DNA of 20,099 bases from JBEIFW01 sp044370695. Its GTDB lineage: Bacteria; Actinomycetota; Acidimicrobiia; Acidimicrobiales; Ilumatobacteraceae. The notes below the pieces were generated by a model, which was given only the letters and a program-made list of their open reading frames with translations, was not told where the DNA came from and did not search any database. The DNA is taken from the NCBI GenBank assembly GCA_044370695.1, contig JBILVB010000058.1, forward strand, positions 1-20,099. The letters are read 5' to 3'. Positions 1 through 6,870 of the stretch are shown here, piece by piece (within the stretch, counting starts at the first letter, position 1; the number at the start of each line of letters is the position of its first letter). A program made the position numbers and the translations under genes.

Positions 1-582
1 CCCGACGTCACCGAGCACGTCGAGTTGCGCAGCCGGTTCGGGTTCATGGCGTTCCACGGCGGCCGGCTCGAGCAGATGACCGACGTCATCGCGTCGGCCG
101 CCGCCGAGGCTGCCGACGCCTCGTACTACGGGGTGCTCTTCCCCGACGGCGTCGACCACCTGCCCTCCACCCACGTCGACCCCGCACACTCCGACCGCCT
201 CACCGGCTTCCTCGAACACGTGGACGTCGTCATCACGATCCACGGATTCGGCCGCCAAGGATTCTTCACCTCGCTGCTGCTCGGCGGCGGCAACCGCGCC
301 CTGGCCCACCACGTCGGCGACCACCTTCGCCGCCGCCTCCCCGCCTACCGGGTGCTCACCGACCTCGAGGCGATCCCGACCGAACTGCGAGGTCAGCACC
401 CTCGCAACCCGGTCAACCGGGCCCGCCAGCAAGGGGTGCAGATCGAGTTGCCGCCGCGCGTGCGCGGGTCGAGCCCGCTGTGGTGGGACTGGGAAGGCCC
501 GGGGCCCACCCCGCACACCCAAGCCCTGATCGACGCACTCGCCGAGGCCGCCCGCAGCTGGGACGGCATCGTCACGGGCTGA
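1..582 (+). CDS. Poly-gamma-glutamate hydrolase family protein (5' end outside window)
   Basis: The reading frame is open from base 1, so the true start probably lies upstream; the TTG at 25 is inside a frame that already reads as protein. The visible part matches the PghP/YjqB family (PF05908), zinc-dependent amidases that cut gamma-glutamyl bonds. Seen motifs are AFHGGRLEQMTD near the start (candidate zinc His and Glu), ITIHGFGRQG in the middle (second His), and the family signature NPVNRARQQGVQIELPPRVRG-like block near the C-terminus, with its N-x-V-N-R and G-V-Q-I-E-L core. The stop at 580-582 lies inside the convergent pdxH, an 11-base tail-to-tail overlap. Family assignment is good. The substrate in this organism is unknown, since phage, capsule or cell-wall peptides are all possible. 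Confidence 0.8.
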   Translation, partial: PDVTEHVELRSRFGFMAFHGGRLEQMTDVIASAAAEAADASYYGVLFPDGVDHLPSTHVDPAHSDRLTGFLEHVDVVITIHGFGRQGFFTSLLLGGGNRALAHHVGDHLRRRLPAYRVLTDLEAIPTELRGQHPRNPVNRARQQGVQIELPPRVRGSSPLWWDWEGPGPTPHTQALIDALAEAARSWDGIVTG

Positions 583-1207
583 GACGTTCGAGCTCCCAGC
601 CGGCGTCGGTCCGCCGGTAGCGCAGCCGGTCGTGGAGCCGGCTCGGCCGGCCCTGCCACAGCTCGAGTGCGCTGGGGCGAACCCGGTAGCCGCCCCAGTG
701 CGGGGGGCGCGGTACGGCCAGGCCGGCATAGCGAGCGTCGACCGCGGCCACCCGAGCTTCGAGTTCGGCCCGGTCCCGCAACACCTGGGACTGGGGCGAC
801 GCCCACGCCCCGACCTGGCTGCCCCGGGGCCGGCTGGCGAAGTAGGCGTCGGACTCGGCCGACTCGACGTGCTCGACGGTTCCCCGCACCCGCACCTGAC
901 GGTGCAGTTCGAGCCAGGCGAACACCAGCGACGCCACCGGACGTTCGTCGAGCTGCGTGCCCTTGGCCGACTCGTAGTTGGTGAAGAACGTGAAGCCCCG
1001 ATCGTCGACACCACGCACGAGCACCACCCGGGCGTCGGGCATCCCGTCGCCGCCGATGGTCGCCACGGTCATGGCGTTCGGTTCGGTACACCCGGCTTCG
1101 ACGGCCTGCTCGTACCAGCGCCACCACTGCGCGATCGGGTCGTCCACCACGTCGACGACGTCGAGCCCGGCGGTCTCGTACTCGATCCGACGATCGGCCA
1201 GGCTCAT
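572..1207 (-). CDS. pdxH: Pyridoxamine 5'-phosphate oxidase
   Basis: This 211-residue protein is a cytosolic FMN enzyme that oxidises pyridoxamine or pyridoxine 5'-phosphate to pyridoxal 5'-phosphate, the last step of vitamin B6 salvage. The usual motifs are present: NAMTVATIGGDGMPDARVVL near residues 43-62, FFTNYESAKGTQL (phosphate and FMN contacts), SRPRGSQVGAWASPQS, and the C-terminal GGYRVRPSALELWQGRPSRL followed by HDRLRY, which holds the conserved Arg-x-His substrate-binding region. Length is normal. The ATG at 1207-1205 overlaps the serS stop by four bases (ATGA), which fixes the start against a longer frame reading back into serS and implies translational coupling. The 3' end overlaps the convergent gene at 1-582 by 11 bases. 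Confidence 0.96.
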   Translation of the reverse strand: MSLADRRIEYETAGLDVVDVVDDPIAQWWRWYEQAVEAGCTEPNAMTVATIGGDGMPDARVVLVRGVDDRGFTFFTNYESAKGTQLDERPVASLVFAWLELHRQVRVRGTVEHVESAESDAYFASRPRGSQVGAWASPQSQVLRDRAELEARVAAVDARYAGLAVPRPPHWGGYRVRPSALELWQGRPSRLHDRLRYRRTDAGWELERLSP

Positions 1208-2499
1208 TTGGGCCGGATCTCCGTTGCGCCGCGCAGGTAGGGCCGTAACACGTCGGGGACGGTCACCGAACCGTCGGCGTTGCGGTACGTCTCCAGCAGG
1301 GCTGCGAGCACGCGTGGTACGGCGAGCGCCGAGCCGTTGAGGGTGTGGAGCAGCTCGGTGCCCTTGGCGCCGGCCGGTCGGTACCGCATGTTGCCCCGTC
1401 GGGCCTGGTAATCGCTGAACCACGACACCGACGACACCTCGAGCCACGTCCCGACACCGGGCGCGTACACCTCGAGGTCGAAGCTGCGGTGGTGGCTCTG
1501 GCCGAGATCGCCGGTGCAGATCTCGATGATCCGGTAGGCGAGACCCAGCGCGGCGATCGTGGCCTCGGCCCGGACCACGAGCTCGTCGAGCATCGCCGGG
1601 GCCTGTGCGGCAGTCGCGTAGGCGAGGATCTCGACCTTGTCGAACTCGTGGGTCCGCAACAGGCCGCGGGTGTCGCGCCCCGCCGATCCGGCCTCTCGCC
1701 GGTAGCACGGCGTGTAGGCCATGTAGCGGTGCGGGAGCGTGGCCTCGTCGAGGATCTCGTCACGGGCGAGCGAGGTGAGCGGCGCCTCCGCCGTCGGAAC
1801 GCACCACAGGTCGTCGCGCTCGATGGCGTACGCGTCCTCGGCGAACTTCGGGAGCTGCCCGGTGGCGGTGAGCGTGGCCGTGGTGACCAGCGACGGCGGC
1901 CGGATCTCCTCGAAGGCGTCGGCGTTGCGGTCGAGGGCCAGCTGGCACAACGCCCGGGCCATCGTGGCGCCCAGGCCGCGCAGCATGGTGAACATCGAGC
2001 CGGACAGCTTGACGGCGCGCTCGTTGTCGAGGATCCCGAGCGCGTGACCCGTCTCCCAGTGGGGGACGCGCTGGTACTCGGCATAGGCGTCGGGATCGAA
2101 ACCGGGCGACACCCGCACGACCGGGTTGTCCGCGTCGGATGCCCCGTCGGGCGCCAGGTCGCTGGGCACGTTGGGGAGGCGCAGGAGCACGTCGCGCAGG
2201 TCGGCCTCGACGGCGGCCGCCTCCACGTCGAGCGCAGCCTCCTCCTCACCGAGGCGCCGGCTCTCGGCCTGGGCGGCCTCGGCGGCGGCGACGTCGCCGG
2301 CGCGCCGCAGTCGTCCGACCTCCTTGGAGCGCTCGTTGACCTGCCGGCGCAGGTCGTCGCGACGGCCGGTCAGGACCCGGAGCCGTTCGTCGAGCGCCGC
2401 GGCGGTGGCGAGCTGGTCGAGGAGGTCCGGCTTGCCTCGGCGGGCCATGGCGGCCCGGACGGCCTCGTAGTCGGAGCGCAGCCGGCGGACGTCGATCAC
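1204..2499 (-). CDS. serS: Serine--tRNA ligase
   Basis: This 431-residue class II aminoacyl-tRNA synthetase charges tRNA-Ser (and tRNA-Sec where present). The N-terminal 100 residues form the charged coiled-coil arm that grips the tRNA long arm. Motif 2 is visible in YRREAGSAGRDTRGLLRTHE followed by FDKVEIL, and motif 3 in the region TELLHTLNGSALAVPRVLAA. LEVSSVSWFSDYQARR is typical of SerRS. The start is GTG at 2499-2497. No Shine-Dalgarno lies upstream, but a TACCCT box ends 8 bases ahead of it, so the mRNA may be leaderless. The gene is 28 bases downstream of the SDR gene and four-base coupled to pdxH, so serS-pdxH is probably one transcript, with or without read-through from the SDR gene. 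Confidence 0.97.
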   Translation of the reverse strand: MIDVRRLRSDYEAVRAAMARRGKPDLLDQLATAAALDERLRVLTGRRDDLRRQVNERSKEVGRLRRAGDVAAAEAAQAESRRLGEEEAALDVEAAAVEADLRDVLLRLPNVPSDLAPDGASDADNPVVRVSPGFDPDAYAEYQRVPHWETGHALGILDNERAVKLSGSMFTMLRGLGATMARALCQLALDRNADAFEEIRPPSLVTTATLTATGQLPKFAEDAYAIERDDLWCVPTAEAPLTSLARDEILDEATLPHRYMAYTPCYRREAGSAGRDTRGLLRTHEFDKVEILAYATAAQAPAMLDELVVRAEATIAALGLAYRIIEICTGDLGQSHHRSFDLEVYAPGVGTWLEVSSVSWFSDYQARRGNMRYRPAGAKGTELLHTLNGSALAVPRVLAALLETYRNADGSVTVPDVLRPYLRGATEIRPK

Positions 2500-2507
2500 G
2501 GCCCGGC

Positions 2508-2513
2508 AGGGTA
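2508..2513 (-). promoter_or_regulatory. Candidate -10 box (TACCCT) of a leaderless serS transcript
   Basis: On the minus strand TACCCT is followed by 8 bases and then the GTG start of serS. It is the same box at the same distance as that before the ABC ATPase gene at 3319. TANNNT 6-9 bases before a start codon is the known signature of leaderless promoters in actinobacteria. No good -35 is visible. Confidence 0.45.
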
Positions 2514-2527
2514 GTTCCGCGACGGGC

Positions 2528-3283
2528 TCAGGAACCGCCGGAGAGGTGGATGGTCTGGCCGGTCAGCCACGACGCAGCGTCGGAGACGAGAAACGTGGCG
2601 AGGTCGCCGAAGTCCTGCGGGGTACCGACGCGTCGCATGGGGATGCGGGTCGCCAGCTTTGCGACGTCGCTGTCGTCGAACCCCATGGCGGTCATGGCGA
2701 TCTCGGTGGGGACCCACCCGGGCGCAATGCAGTTGACCCGCACCCGGGGTGCGAGTTCGAGCGCCATGGTCTTCGTGAGCGACTCCACGCCGGCCTTGGC
2801 GGCGGCGTAGTGGCCGCTGCCCGGCACGCCGCGTGACCCGGCGAGCGAGGAGATGTTGATGATCGTGCCGCCGTCGCGCAGCAGCCGGGCCGCGACGACC
2901 GAGCACTGCCAGACCGCCGTGAGGTTGAGCGCCAGGTTGCGCTGCCACTCGTCGGGGGCCAGTTCGGTCAGCGGTGTCCGCACGGGCGAACCGCCGGCGT
3001 TGTTGACCCACGCGCTCAACGGCCCGAACGTGTCGACGGTCCGCCGGCCGAGCGCCTCGACGGCATCCGGGTCGGTGACATCGGTGGCGACGGCGAGCGC
3101 CCGGCCGCCGGCGGCGGTGATCTCGCCCACGACCGCGTCGAGCTTGTCGGTGCGCCGGGCGGCGACCACGACGGCTGCACCGGCGGCGGCCAGGCTCGTT
3201 GCGATGCCGCCTCCGATGCCCGTACCGCCCCCGGTGACGATGGCCACGTGGCCGGACAGATCGAAGCGCTCGGTGTTCCCCAT
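2528..3283 (-). CDS. SDR family NAD(P)-dependent oxidoreductase
   Basis: A classical short-chain dehydrogenase of 251 residues with a Rossmann fold. The cofactor motif TGGGTGIG lies at residues 17-24 and the structural NNAG at 94-97. The catalytic residues are Ser146 (in INISSLAGS), Tyr159 and Lys163 (HYAAAKAG), and Asn120 completes the tetrad. An Ala-Arg-Arg after the second beta strand (residues 42-44) suggests, but does not prove, NADP(H) preference. The C-terminal DAASWLTGQTIHLSGGS is the usual SDR ending. The substrate cannot be read from sequence; FabG-like 3-oxoacyl or alcohol dehydrogenases are alternatives. It is divergent from the ABC ATPase gene with only 35 bases between start codons, and a TAGTCT box lies 6 bases before its ATG. 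Confidence 0.93.
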   Translation of the reverse strand: MGNTERFDLSGHVAIVTGGGTGIGGGIATSLAAAGAAVVVAARRTDKLDAVVGEITAAGGRALAVATDVTDPDAVEALGRRTVDTFGPLSAWVNNAGGSPVRTPLTELAPDEWQRNLALNLTAVWQCSVVAARLLRDGGTIINISSLAGSRGVPGSGHYAAAKAGVESLTKTMALELAPRVRVNCIAPGWVPTEIAMTAMGFDDSDVAKLATRIPMRRVGTPQDFGDLATFLVSDAASWLTGQTIHLSGGS

Positions 3284-3289
3284 GGACCG

Positions 3290-3295
3290 AGACTA
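3290..3295 (-). promoter_or_regulatory. Candidate -10 box (TAGTCT) of the SDR gene
   Basis: On the minus strand TAGTCT is followed by 6 bases and the ATG at 3283. No Shine-Dalgarno is present, so the transcript would be leaderless. It lies 9 bases from the opposite-facing box at 3305-3310. Confidence 0.45.
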
Positions 3296-3304
3296 CGTGC
3301 CGGG

Positions 3305-3310
3305 TACCCT
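3305..3310 (+). promoter_or_regulatory. Candidate -10 box (TACCCT) of the ABC exporter operon
   Basis: TACCCT is followed by 8 bases and then the GTG at 3319. No Shine-Dalgarno precedes the GTG, so a leaderless transcript is likely. The box overlaps a GGTACC palindrome at 3303-3308. Confidence 0.45.
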
Positions 3311-3318
3311 GCGCACCC

Positions 3319-4227
3319 GTGGCTGCGATCGTCGTGGAGGATCTCGTGGTCGCCTTCGGCGAGCGTCGGGTCGTCGACGGGGTGAGCTTCGCCGTGGACG
3401 CCGGCGAGGTGGTCGTGCTGCTCGGCCCGAACGGGGCCGGGAAGACCACGACGGTGGAGACCCTCGAGGGCTACCGCCGGCCGTCCGGAGGCAGTGTCCG
3501 GGTCCTCGGCCTCGACCCGACGGATCAGACGGCGCTGGGCCGGCGGGCCGGGATCATGCTGCAGGACGGCGGCGTGTACCCGACCATCCGGGCCGCCGAG
3601 GTGCTGCGCCTGTTCGGCGCCTACCACGGGCAGGGTCGAGCCGACGCCGATGCGCTGCTCGACCGGGTCGGTCTCACCGATCGAGCCCGGTCCACCTGGC
3701 GCCAGCTGTCGGGCGGCGAGCGTCAGCGGCTCTCGCTCGCGCTCGCGCTCGCCGGCGAACCCGAGGTCGTCTTCCTGGACGAGCCGACCGCCGGCGTCGA
3801 CGTCGGCGGCCGCCGGGTCGTACGGAACGTCGTGCGCGACCTCGCGCAGCGGGGTGTGGCCGTGCTGCTCACCACCCACGAACTGGCCGAGGCCGAGCGG
3901 GTCGCCGACCGGGTCGTCATCCTCGATCGTGGACGCGTGGCTGCCGCGGGCACCCTGGCCGACCTCCGGGAGCGGGCGGGTCGGGACGAGGTGTACGTCC
4001 GAGCCGCCCCGGGGCTCGACGTCACGTCTCTCGGCGCCCACCTCGGGGTGCCGGTCCACGCGATCGAGCCGGGCCGCTACGTCGTCGCCGGCCGGGGAGA
4101 CCCGGCGCTCGTCGCAGCGCTCACCGGCTGGTGCGCGGCGAACGGCGTCGCGCTCGACGGGCTCGACACGACGGGTGGCGGGCTCGAGGAGCTGTTCGAA
4201 CGCCTGACGGGAAGCGAGGGGCCGTGA
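3319..4227 (+). CDS. ABC transporter ATP-binding protein (DrrA-like)
   Basis: This 302-residue ATPase has one nucleotide-binding domain. Visible elements are Walker A GPNGAGKT (37-44), Q-loop Gln82 in MLQDGG, signature LSGGERQ (130-136), Walker B VVFLDEP with catalytic Glu155, D-loop GVD, and switch His187 in TTHE. The last 80 residues form a small accessory domain as in DrrA/CcmA-type exporters. The gene overlaps the permease by four bases (GTGA), so the two form an exporter of the ABC-2 type at the cytoplasmic membrane. The cargo is unknown. Similar ABC pairs occur near ctaA/ctaB in other actinobacteria, so a link to heme or oxidase biogenesis is conceivable, but here the pair faces the oxidase genes tail to tail and the link is only inference. 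Confidence 0.93.
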   Translation: MAAIVVEDLVVAFGERRVVDGVSFAVDAGEVVVLLGPNGAGKTTTVETLEGYRRPSGGSVRVLGLDPTDQTALGRRAGIMLQDGGVYPTIRAAEVLRLFGAYHGQGRADADALLDRVGLTDRARSTWRQLSGGERQRLSLALALAGEPEVVFLDEPTAGVDVGGRRVVRNVVRDLAQRGVAVLLTTHELAEAERVADRVVILDRGRVAAAGTLADLRERAGRDEVYVRAAPGLDVTSLGAHLGVPVHAIEPGRYVVAGRGDPALVAALTGWCAANGVALDGLDTTGGGLEELFERLTGSEGP

Positions 4228-4946
4228 GCGCCCTTCGTGCCCAGGCACTGAGCGAGCTCCGGCTGCAGCTCCGCAACGGCGAGCAGCTGCTCGTCACGCT
4301 CGGGATCCCGATCGGTCTGCTCGTGTTCTTCGGCACGGTCGACGTGCTCCCCGTCGACGGCGACGACCGGCTGGGGTTCCTCGTCCCAGGCATCGTGGCG
4401 CTAGCGGTGATGTCGTCGGCCATGGTGGCGATGGGGATCGCCACGGGATTCGAACGTTCGTACCTGGTCTTGAAACGGCTGGCGGTCACGCCGCTCGGGC
4501 GGCCGGCGCTGGTCGCAGCGAAGATCCTGGTGGTCGCAGCCGTCGAAGTGCTCCAATTGGTCGCCGTCGTCGCCGTCGGGCTCGCGCTGGGTTGGTCCCC
4601 GGAATGGTCGGGGGTCCCACTGGCTGTCGCCGCCGTCGTGCTCGGGACCGCAGCGTTCGGCGGCATCGGTCTCATCCTCGCCGGCAGCCTTCGCGGGCCG
4701 CTGAACCTGGCTGCGCAGAACGCCCTCTACCTTCTGCTGCTTCTCACGGGCGGGCTGGTGTTCAGCCTCGACCGTCTTCCCGGGGTGGCGGGCTCGATCG
4801 CCGGGGTGCTCCCGGCCGCCGCGCTCGGCGAGGTCGTGCGGGCCGTCCTCACCGGGAGCGACGCCGGGCTGCGGGCGTGGACCGTGCTCGCCGTCTGGGC
4901 CGTCGCCGCGCCGGTCGTGGCCGGGCGTACGTTCCGCTGGTCCTGA
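4224..4946 (+). CDS. ABC-2 type transporter permease
   Basis: A 240-residue membrane protein that would partner the ATPase before it. The GTG at 4224 overlaps the ATPase stop (GTGA), which rules out the much longer open frame reading back through the ATPase gene. An amphipathic N-terminus (LRAQALSELRLQLRNGEQLL) is typical of ABC-2 permeases. About six hydrophobic segments follow, including those around IPIGLLVFFGTV, VPGIVALAVMSSAMVAMGIA, ILVVAAVEVLQLVAVVAVG, VLGTAAFGGIGLILAG, LYLLLLLTGGLVF and the C-terminal VLAVWAVAAPVVAG. FERSYLVLKRLAVTPLGR between segments two and three matches the family coupling loop. Its TGA abuts the ctaG stop of the opposite strand, so TGATCA holds both stop codons. 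Confidence 0.9.
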   Translation: MSALRAQALSELRLQLRNGEQLLVTLGIPIGLLVFFGTVDVLPVDGDDRLGFLVPGIVALAVMSSAMVAMGIATGFERSYLVLKRLAVTPLGRPALVAAKILVVAAVEVLQLVAVVAVGLALGWSPEWSGVPLAVAAVVLGTAAFGGIGLILAGSLRGPLNLAAQNALYLLLLLTGGLVFSLDRLPGVAGSIAGVLPAAALGEVVRAVLTGSDAGLRAWTVLAVWAVAAPVVAGRTFRWS

Positions 4947-5873
4947 TCAGCGCCCCTCGCTCGGTGCCGGCGACCGCTCGAAGCGCTCGGTCACCGCGTC
5001 GAAGGTGAGCACCTCCTCGTCGTGCCCGGTCACCTCGGCGTCGGGCACCCGGATCCGGCGGAAGTTGTTCTGCTGCTCCCAGTTCTTCATGAAACGGCCG
5101 AAGAACAGGTAGACGACGATCGCCCACAGGAAGATCGATCCGCCGATCTTCATGATCGCCCCGGCGAGCTGCTGATCCGCCGTGACCCCGATGCCCCAGA
5201 CCCGCACCCCGTGGTCGTACTGGTCGTAGACGACCCCTTCCGCGAAGGTGAGCCATCCGGCGGGCACCGTCGGCACGAACGACTGTGCGAACAGGTAGAT
5301 CATCGTGCCGGCCGCGGACAGGCGGGCTTCGGGGAGCGGGCCGCACACCGGCAGCCACATGAGCAGCGAGCTCCCGACGATGAGGACGTGGAGCGAGTAG
5401 TGCAGAACGCCGTTCTGGGCCGAGGCATTCACCAGCGCCGGGACGTGCGTGACCATGACGACGGCGTTGAAGAGCACGCCGGCGACGACCGGGCGAGCGA
5501 ACCACCGCACGACTCGGTACACCCGCCCATCACCGAGGAGCACCCGCACGAGCCACTCCGGCGTCGCCAGCAGTGCGAGCGGCGGCACGAAGTAGGAGAG
5601 CACCATGTGCTGCACCATGTGCGCGCTGTACAGGTACTGCTCGGCGAGGTCGTGCAGCGGCCAGTCCGCAGCGAACCAGAGCAGCGCGAGCGCAGCGACG
5701 AAGGCGACCAGGTTCCGGCGGCTCACCGCCGGCACGCCCCTGCCGAGCGCGGCCGGGCCCACCACCCGGACCAGATAGACGTAGCCGACGACGAGGCCGG
5801 CCACGAGGAGCCACACCTCGGGGTGCGGCCGGAACGCCCAGACGTCCGGACTCGGCCCGCCGGTCGCCAGCAC
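4947..5873 (-). CDS. ctaG: Cytochrome c oxidase assembly protein, CtaG family
   Basis: This 308-residue integral membrane protein belongs to the caa3_CtaG family (PF09678). In Bacillus CtaG is needed to form active caa3 oxidase, probably through copper handling. Seen are several hydrophobic helices, the conserved HMVQHMVLSYFVPPLALLAT region with its paired His residues, and a later conserved block around HYSLHVLIVGSSLLMWLPVC. The GTG start at 5873 lies 11 bases inside the non-coding side of the subunit IV stop (5884-5882). Longer frames would read through the subunit IV gene and are rejected. It is the last gene of the oxidase cluster, and the neighbouring caa3-type ctaC supports the role. 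The charged C-terminus is predicted to be cytoplasmic. Confidence 0.88.
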   Translation of the reverse strand: MLATGGPSPDVWAFRPHPEVWLLVAGLVVGYVYLVRVVGPAALGRGVPAVSRRNLVAFVAALALLWFAADWPLHDLAEQYLYSAHMVQHMVLSYFVPPLALLATPEWLVRVLLGDGRVYRVVRWFARPVVAGVLFNAVVMVTHVPALVNASAQNGVLHYSLHVLIVGSSLLMWLPVCGPLPEARLSAAGTMIYLFAQSFVPTVPAGWLTFAEGVVYDQYDHGVRVWGIGVTADQQLAGAIMKIGGSIFLWAIVVYLFFGRFMKNWEQQNNFRRIRVPDAEVTGHDEEVLTFDAVTERFERSPAPSEGR

Positions 5874-5881
5874 CGACGTGC

Positions 5882-6226
5882 TCAGCTGGCGAACATCTGG
5901 AAGCACGCCATCGCCGCGGCGTACACCGCCACGGCCAGGATCGCACCCGCCCAGAACAGGTACGAGAAGAGTTTGGCGTCGAACTTCAGGTGCATGAAGT
6001 AGAGGACGACCACCACGAACTTCACGATCATGAGCACGATCAGCGCCCACGTGCTGGCCGGACCGAGCTTGGCCTCGGCGAACACGATCTCGATGCCGGT
6101 GAGGACGGCGAGCAACACGGCGATCTTCACCATCGTGCCGTCGCTCGGGCCGTTGTGGGCGTGCGCCTCGTGCGCCTCGTGGGAGGCGTCCTCGTGGGCG
6201 TGGTCGGTAGCGGTCGACGTGCTCAT
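5882..6226 (-). CDS. ctaF: Cytochrome c oxidase subunit IV (prokaryotic type)
   Basis: A 114-residue protein of the prokaryotic subunit IV family (PF03626), an accessory subunit that stabilises subunits I and III. It has three transmembrane helices at about residues 33-50, 58-80 and 88-110, with the family motif VVVVLYFMHLKFD at 71-83. The N-terminal 30 residues are rich in His, Glu and Asp (HAHEDASHEAHEAHAHN-like), which is common in this family and may be a loose metal-binding tail. The ATG at 6226 follows a GAGG ribosome-binding site, 14 bases after ctaE. The symbol follows the Bacillus usage; in mycobacteria ctaF names a different subunit family. Confidence 0.87.
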   Translation of the reverse strand: MSTSTATDHAHEDASHEAHEAHAHNGPSDGTMVKIAVLLAVLTGIEIVFAEAKLGPASTWALIVLMIVKFVVVVLYFMHLKFDAKLFSYLFWAGAILAVAVYAAAMACFQMFAS

Positions 6227-6240
6227 GGCGGCCTCGATGC

Positions 6241-6870
6241 TCAGGACGGGATCAGATAGACGAGCGTGAAGATGACGATCCACACGATGTCGACGAAGTG
6301 CCAGTAGAGGCCGACGAGTTCGACGACCTCGGCCCGGTTCCCGGGGATCCGACCGCGCAGGGTGATCGCCACCAGCGACAGCAGCATGATCACCCCGACG
6401 GTGACGTGCACGCCGTGGAACCCGGTCAACGTGTAGAAGCTCGAGCTGAACAGACTCGTCGTGTACCCGAGCCCCTTGTAGTACATCTCGGTGAACTCGA
6501 ACACCTGACCGCCGACGAACGTCGCGCCGAGGAGCGCCGTGGCGATGAGCCAAAGTCGGGTGCGCTTGACGTCGCTGCGATGGGCCGAGGTGACCGCCAG
6601 CACCATGGTGAGCGAGCTCATGAGGAGCACGAACGAGCTCACCGAGGTGAACGGGATGTTGTAGACGTCCTCGGGGTGGGGGCCTTCGGCGACACGCCCC
6701 CGGTAGAGCATGTAGGTGGAGATCAGGCCACCGAACAGCAGGCAGTCCGAGCCGAGGAACAGCCACATCGCCAGCTTGTTGTTCGACAGGCCCGTCGACG
6801 TGTGGTGCGCGCCGTGGTCGTCGTGCGCGTCGTGGCCGGTGGCCACGGGGGAGACGGCGAGGTCAGCCAA
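6241..6870 (-). CDS. ctaE: Cytochrome c oxidase subunit III
   Basis: This 209-residue protein is subunit III of the heme-copper oxidase, which sits beside subunit I and supports proton uptake and stability. It has five to six helices, the expected size for the short bacterial form. Family marks include the Glu-containing GGQVFEF (120-126), YTLTGFHGVHVTVG (146-159) with its two His, and LYWHFVDIVWIVIF (188-201). The N-terminus is His-rich. The TTG at 6870-6868 overlaps the end of ctaD by 8 bases; the next ATG would cut into the first helix, so TTG is preferred. It is co-transcribed with ctaD and subunit IV. Confidence 0.92.
   Translation of the reverse strand: MADLAVSPVATGHDAHDDHGAHHTSTGLSNNKLAMWLFLGSDCLLFGGLISTYMLYRGRVAEGPHPEDVYNIPFTSVSSFVLLMSSLTMVLAVTSAHRSDVKRTRLWLIATALLGATFVGGQVFEFTEMYYKGLGYTTSLFSSSFYTLTGFHGVHVTVGVIMLLSLVAITLRGRIPGNRAEVVELVGLYWHFVDIVWIVIFTLVYLIPS

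Noticed and set aside
2853..4223. N-terminal extension of the ABC permease frame back to 2853
   Set aside because: It would run through the whole ATPase gene and part of the SDR gene. The GTG at 4224 overlapping the ATPase stop gives a normal permease.
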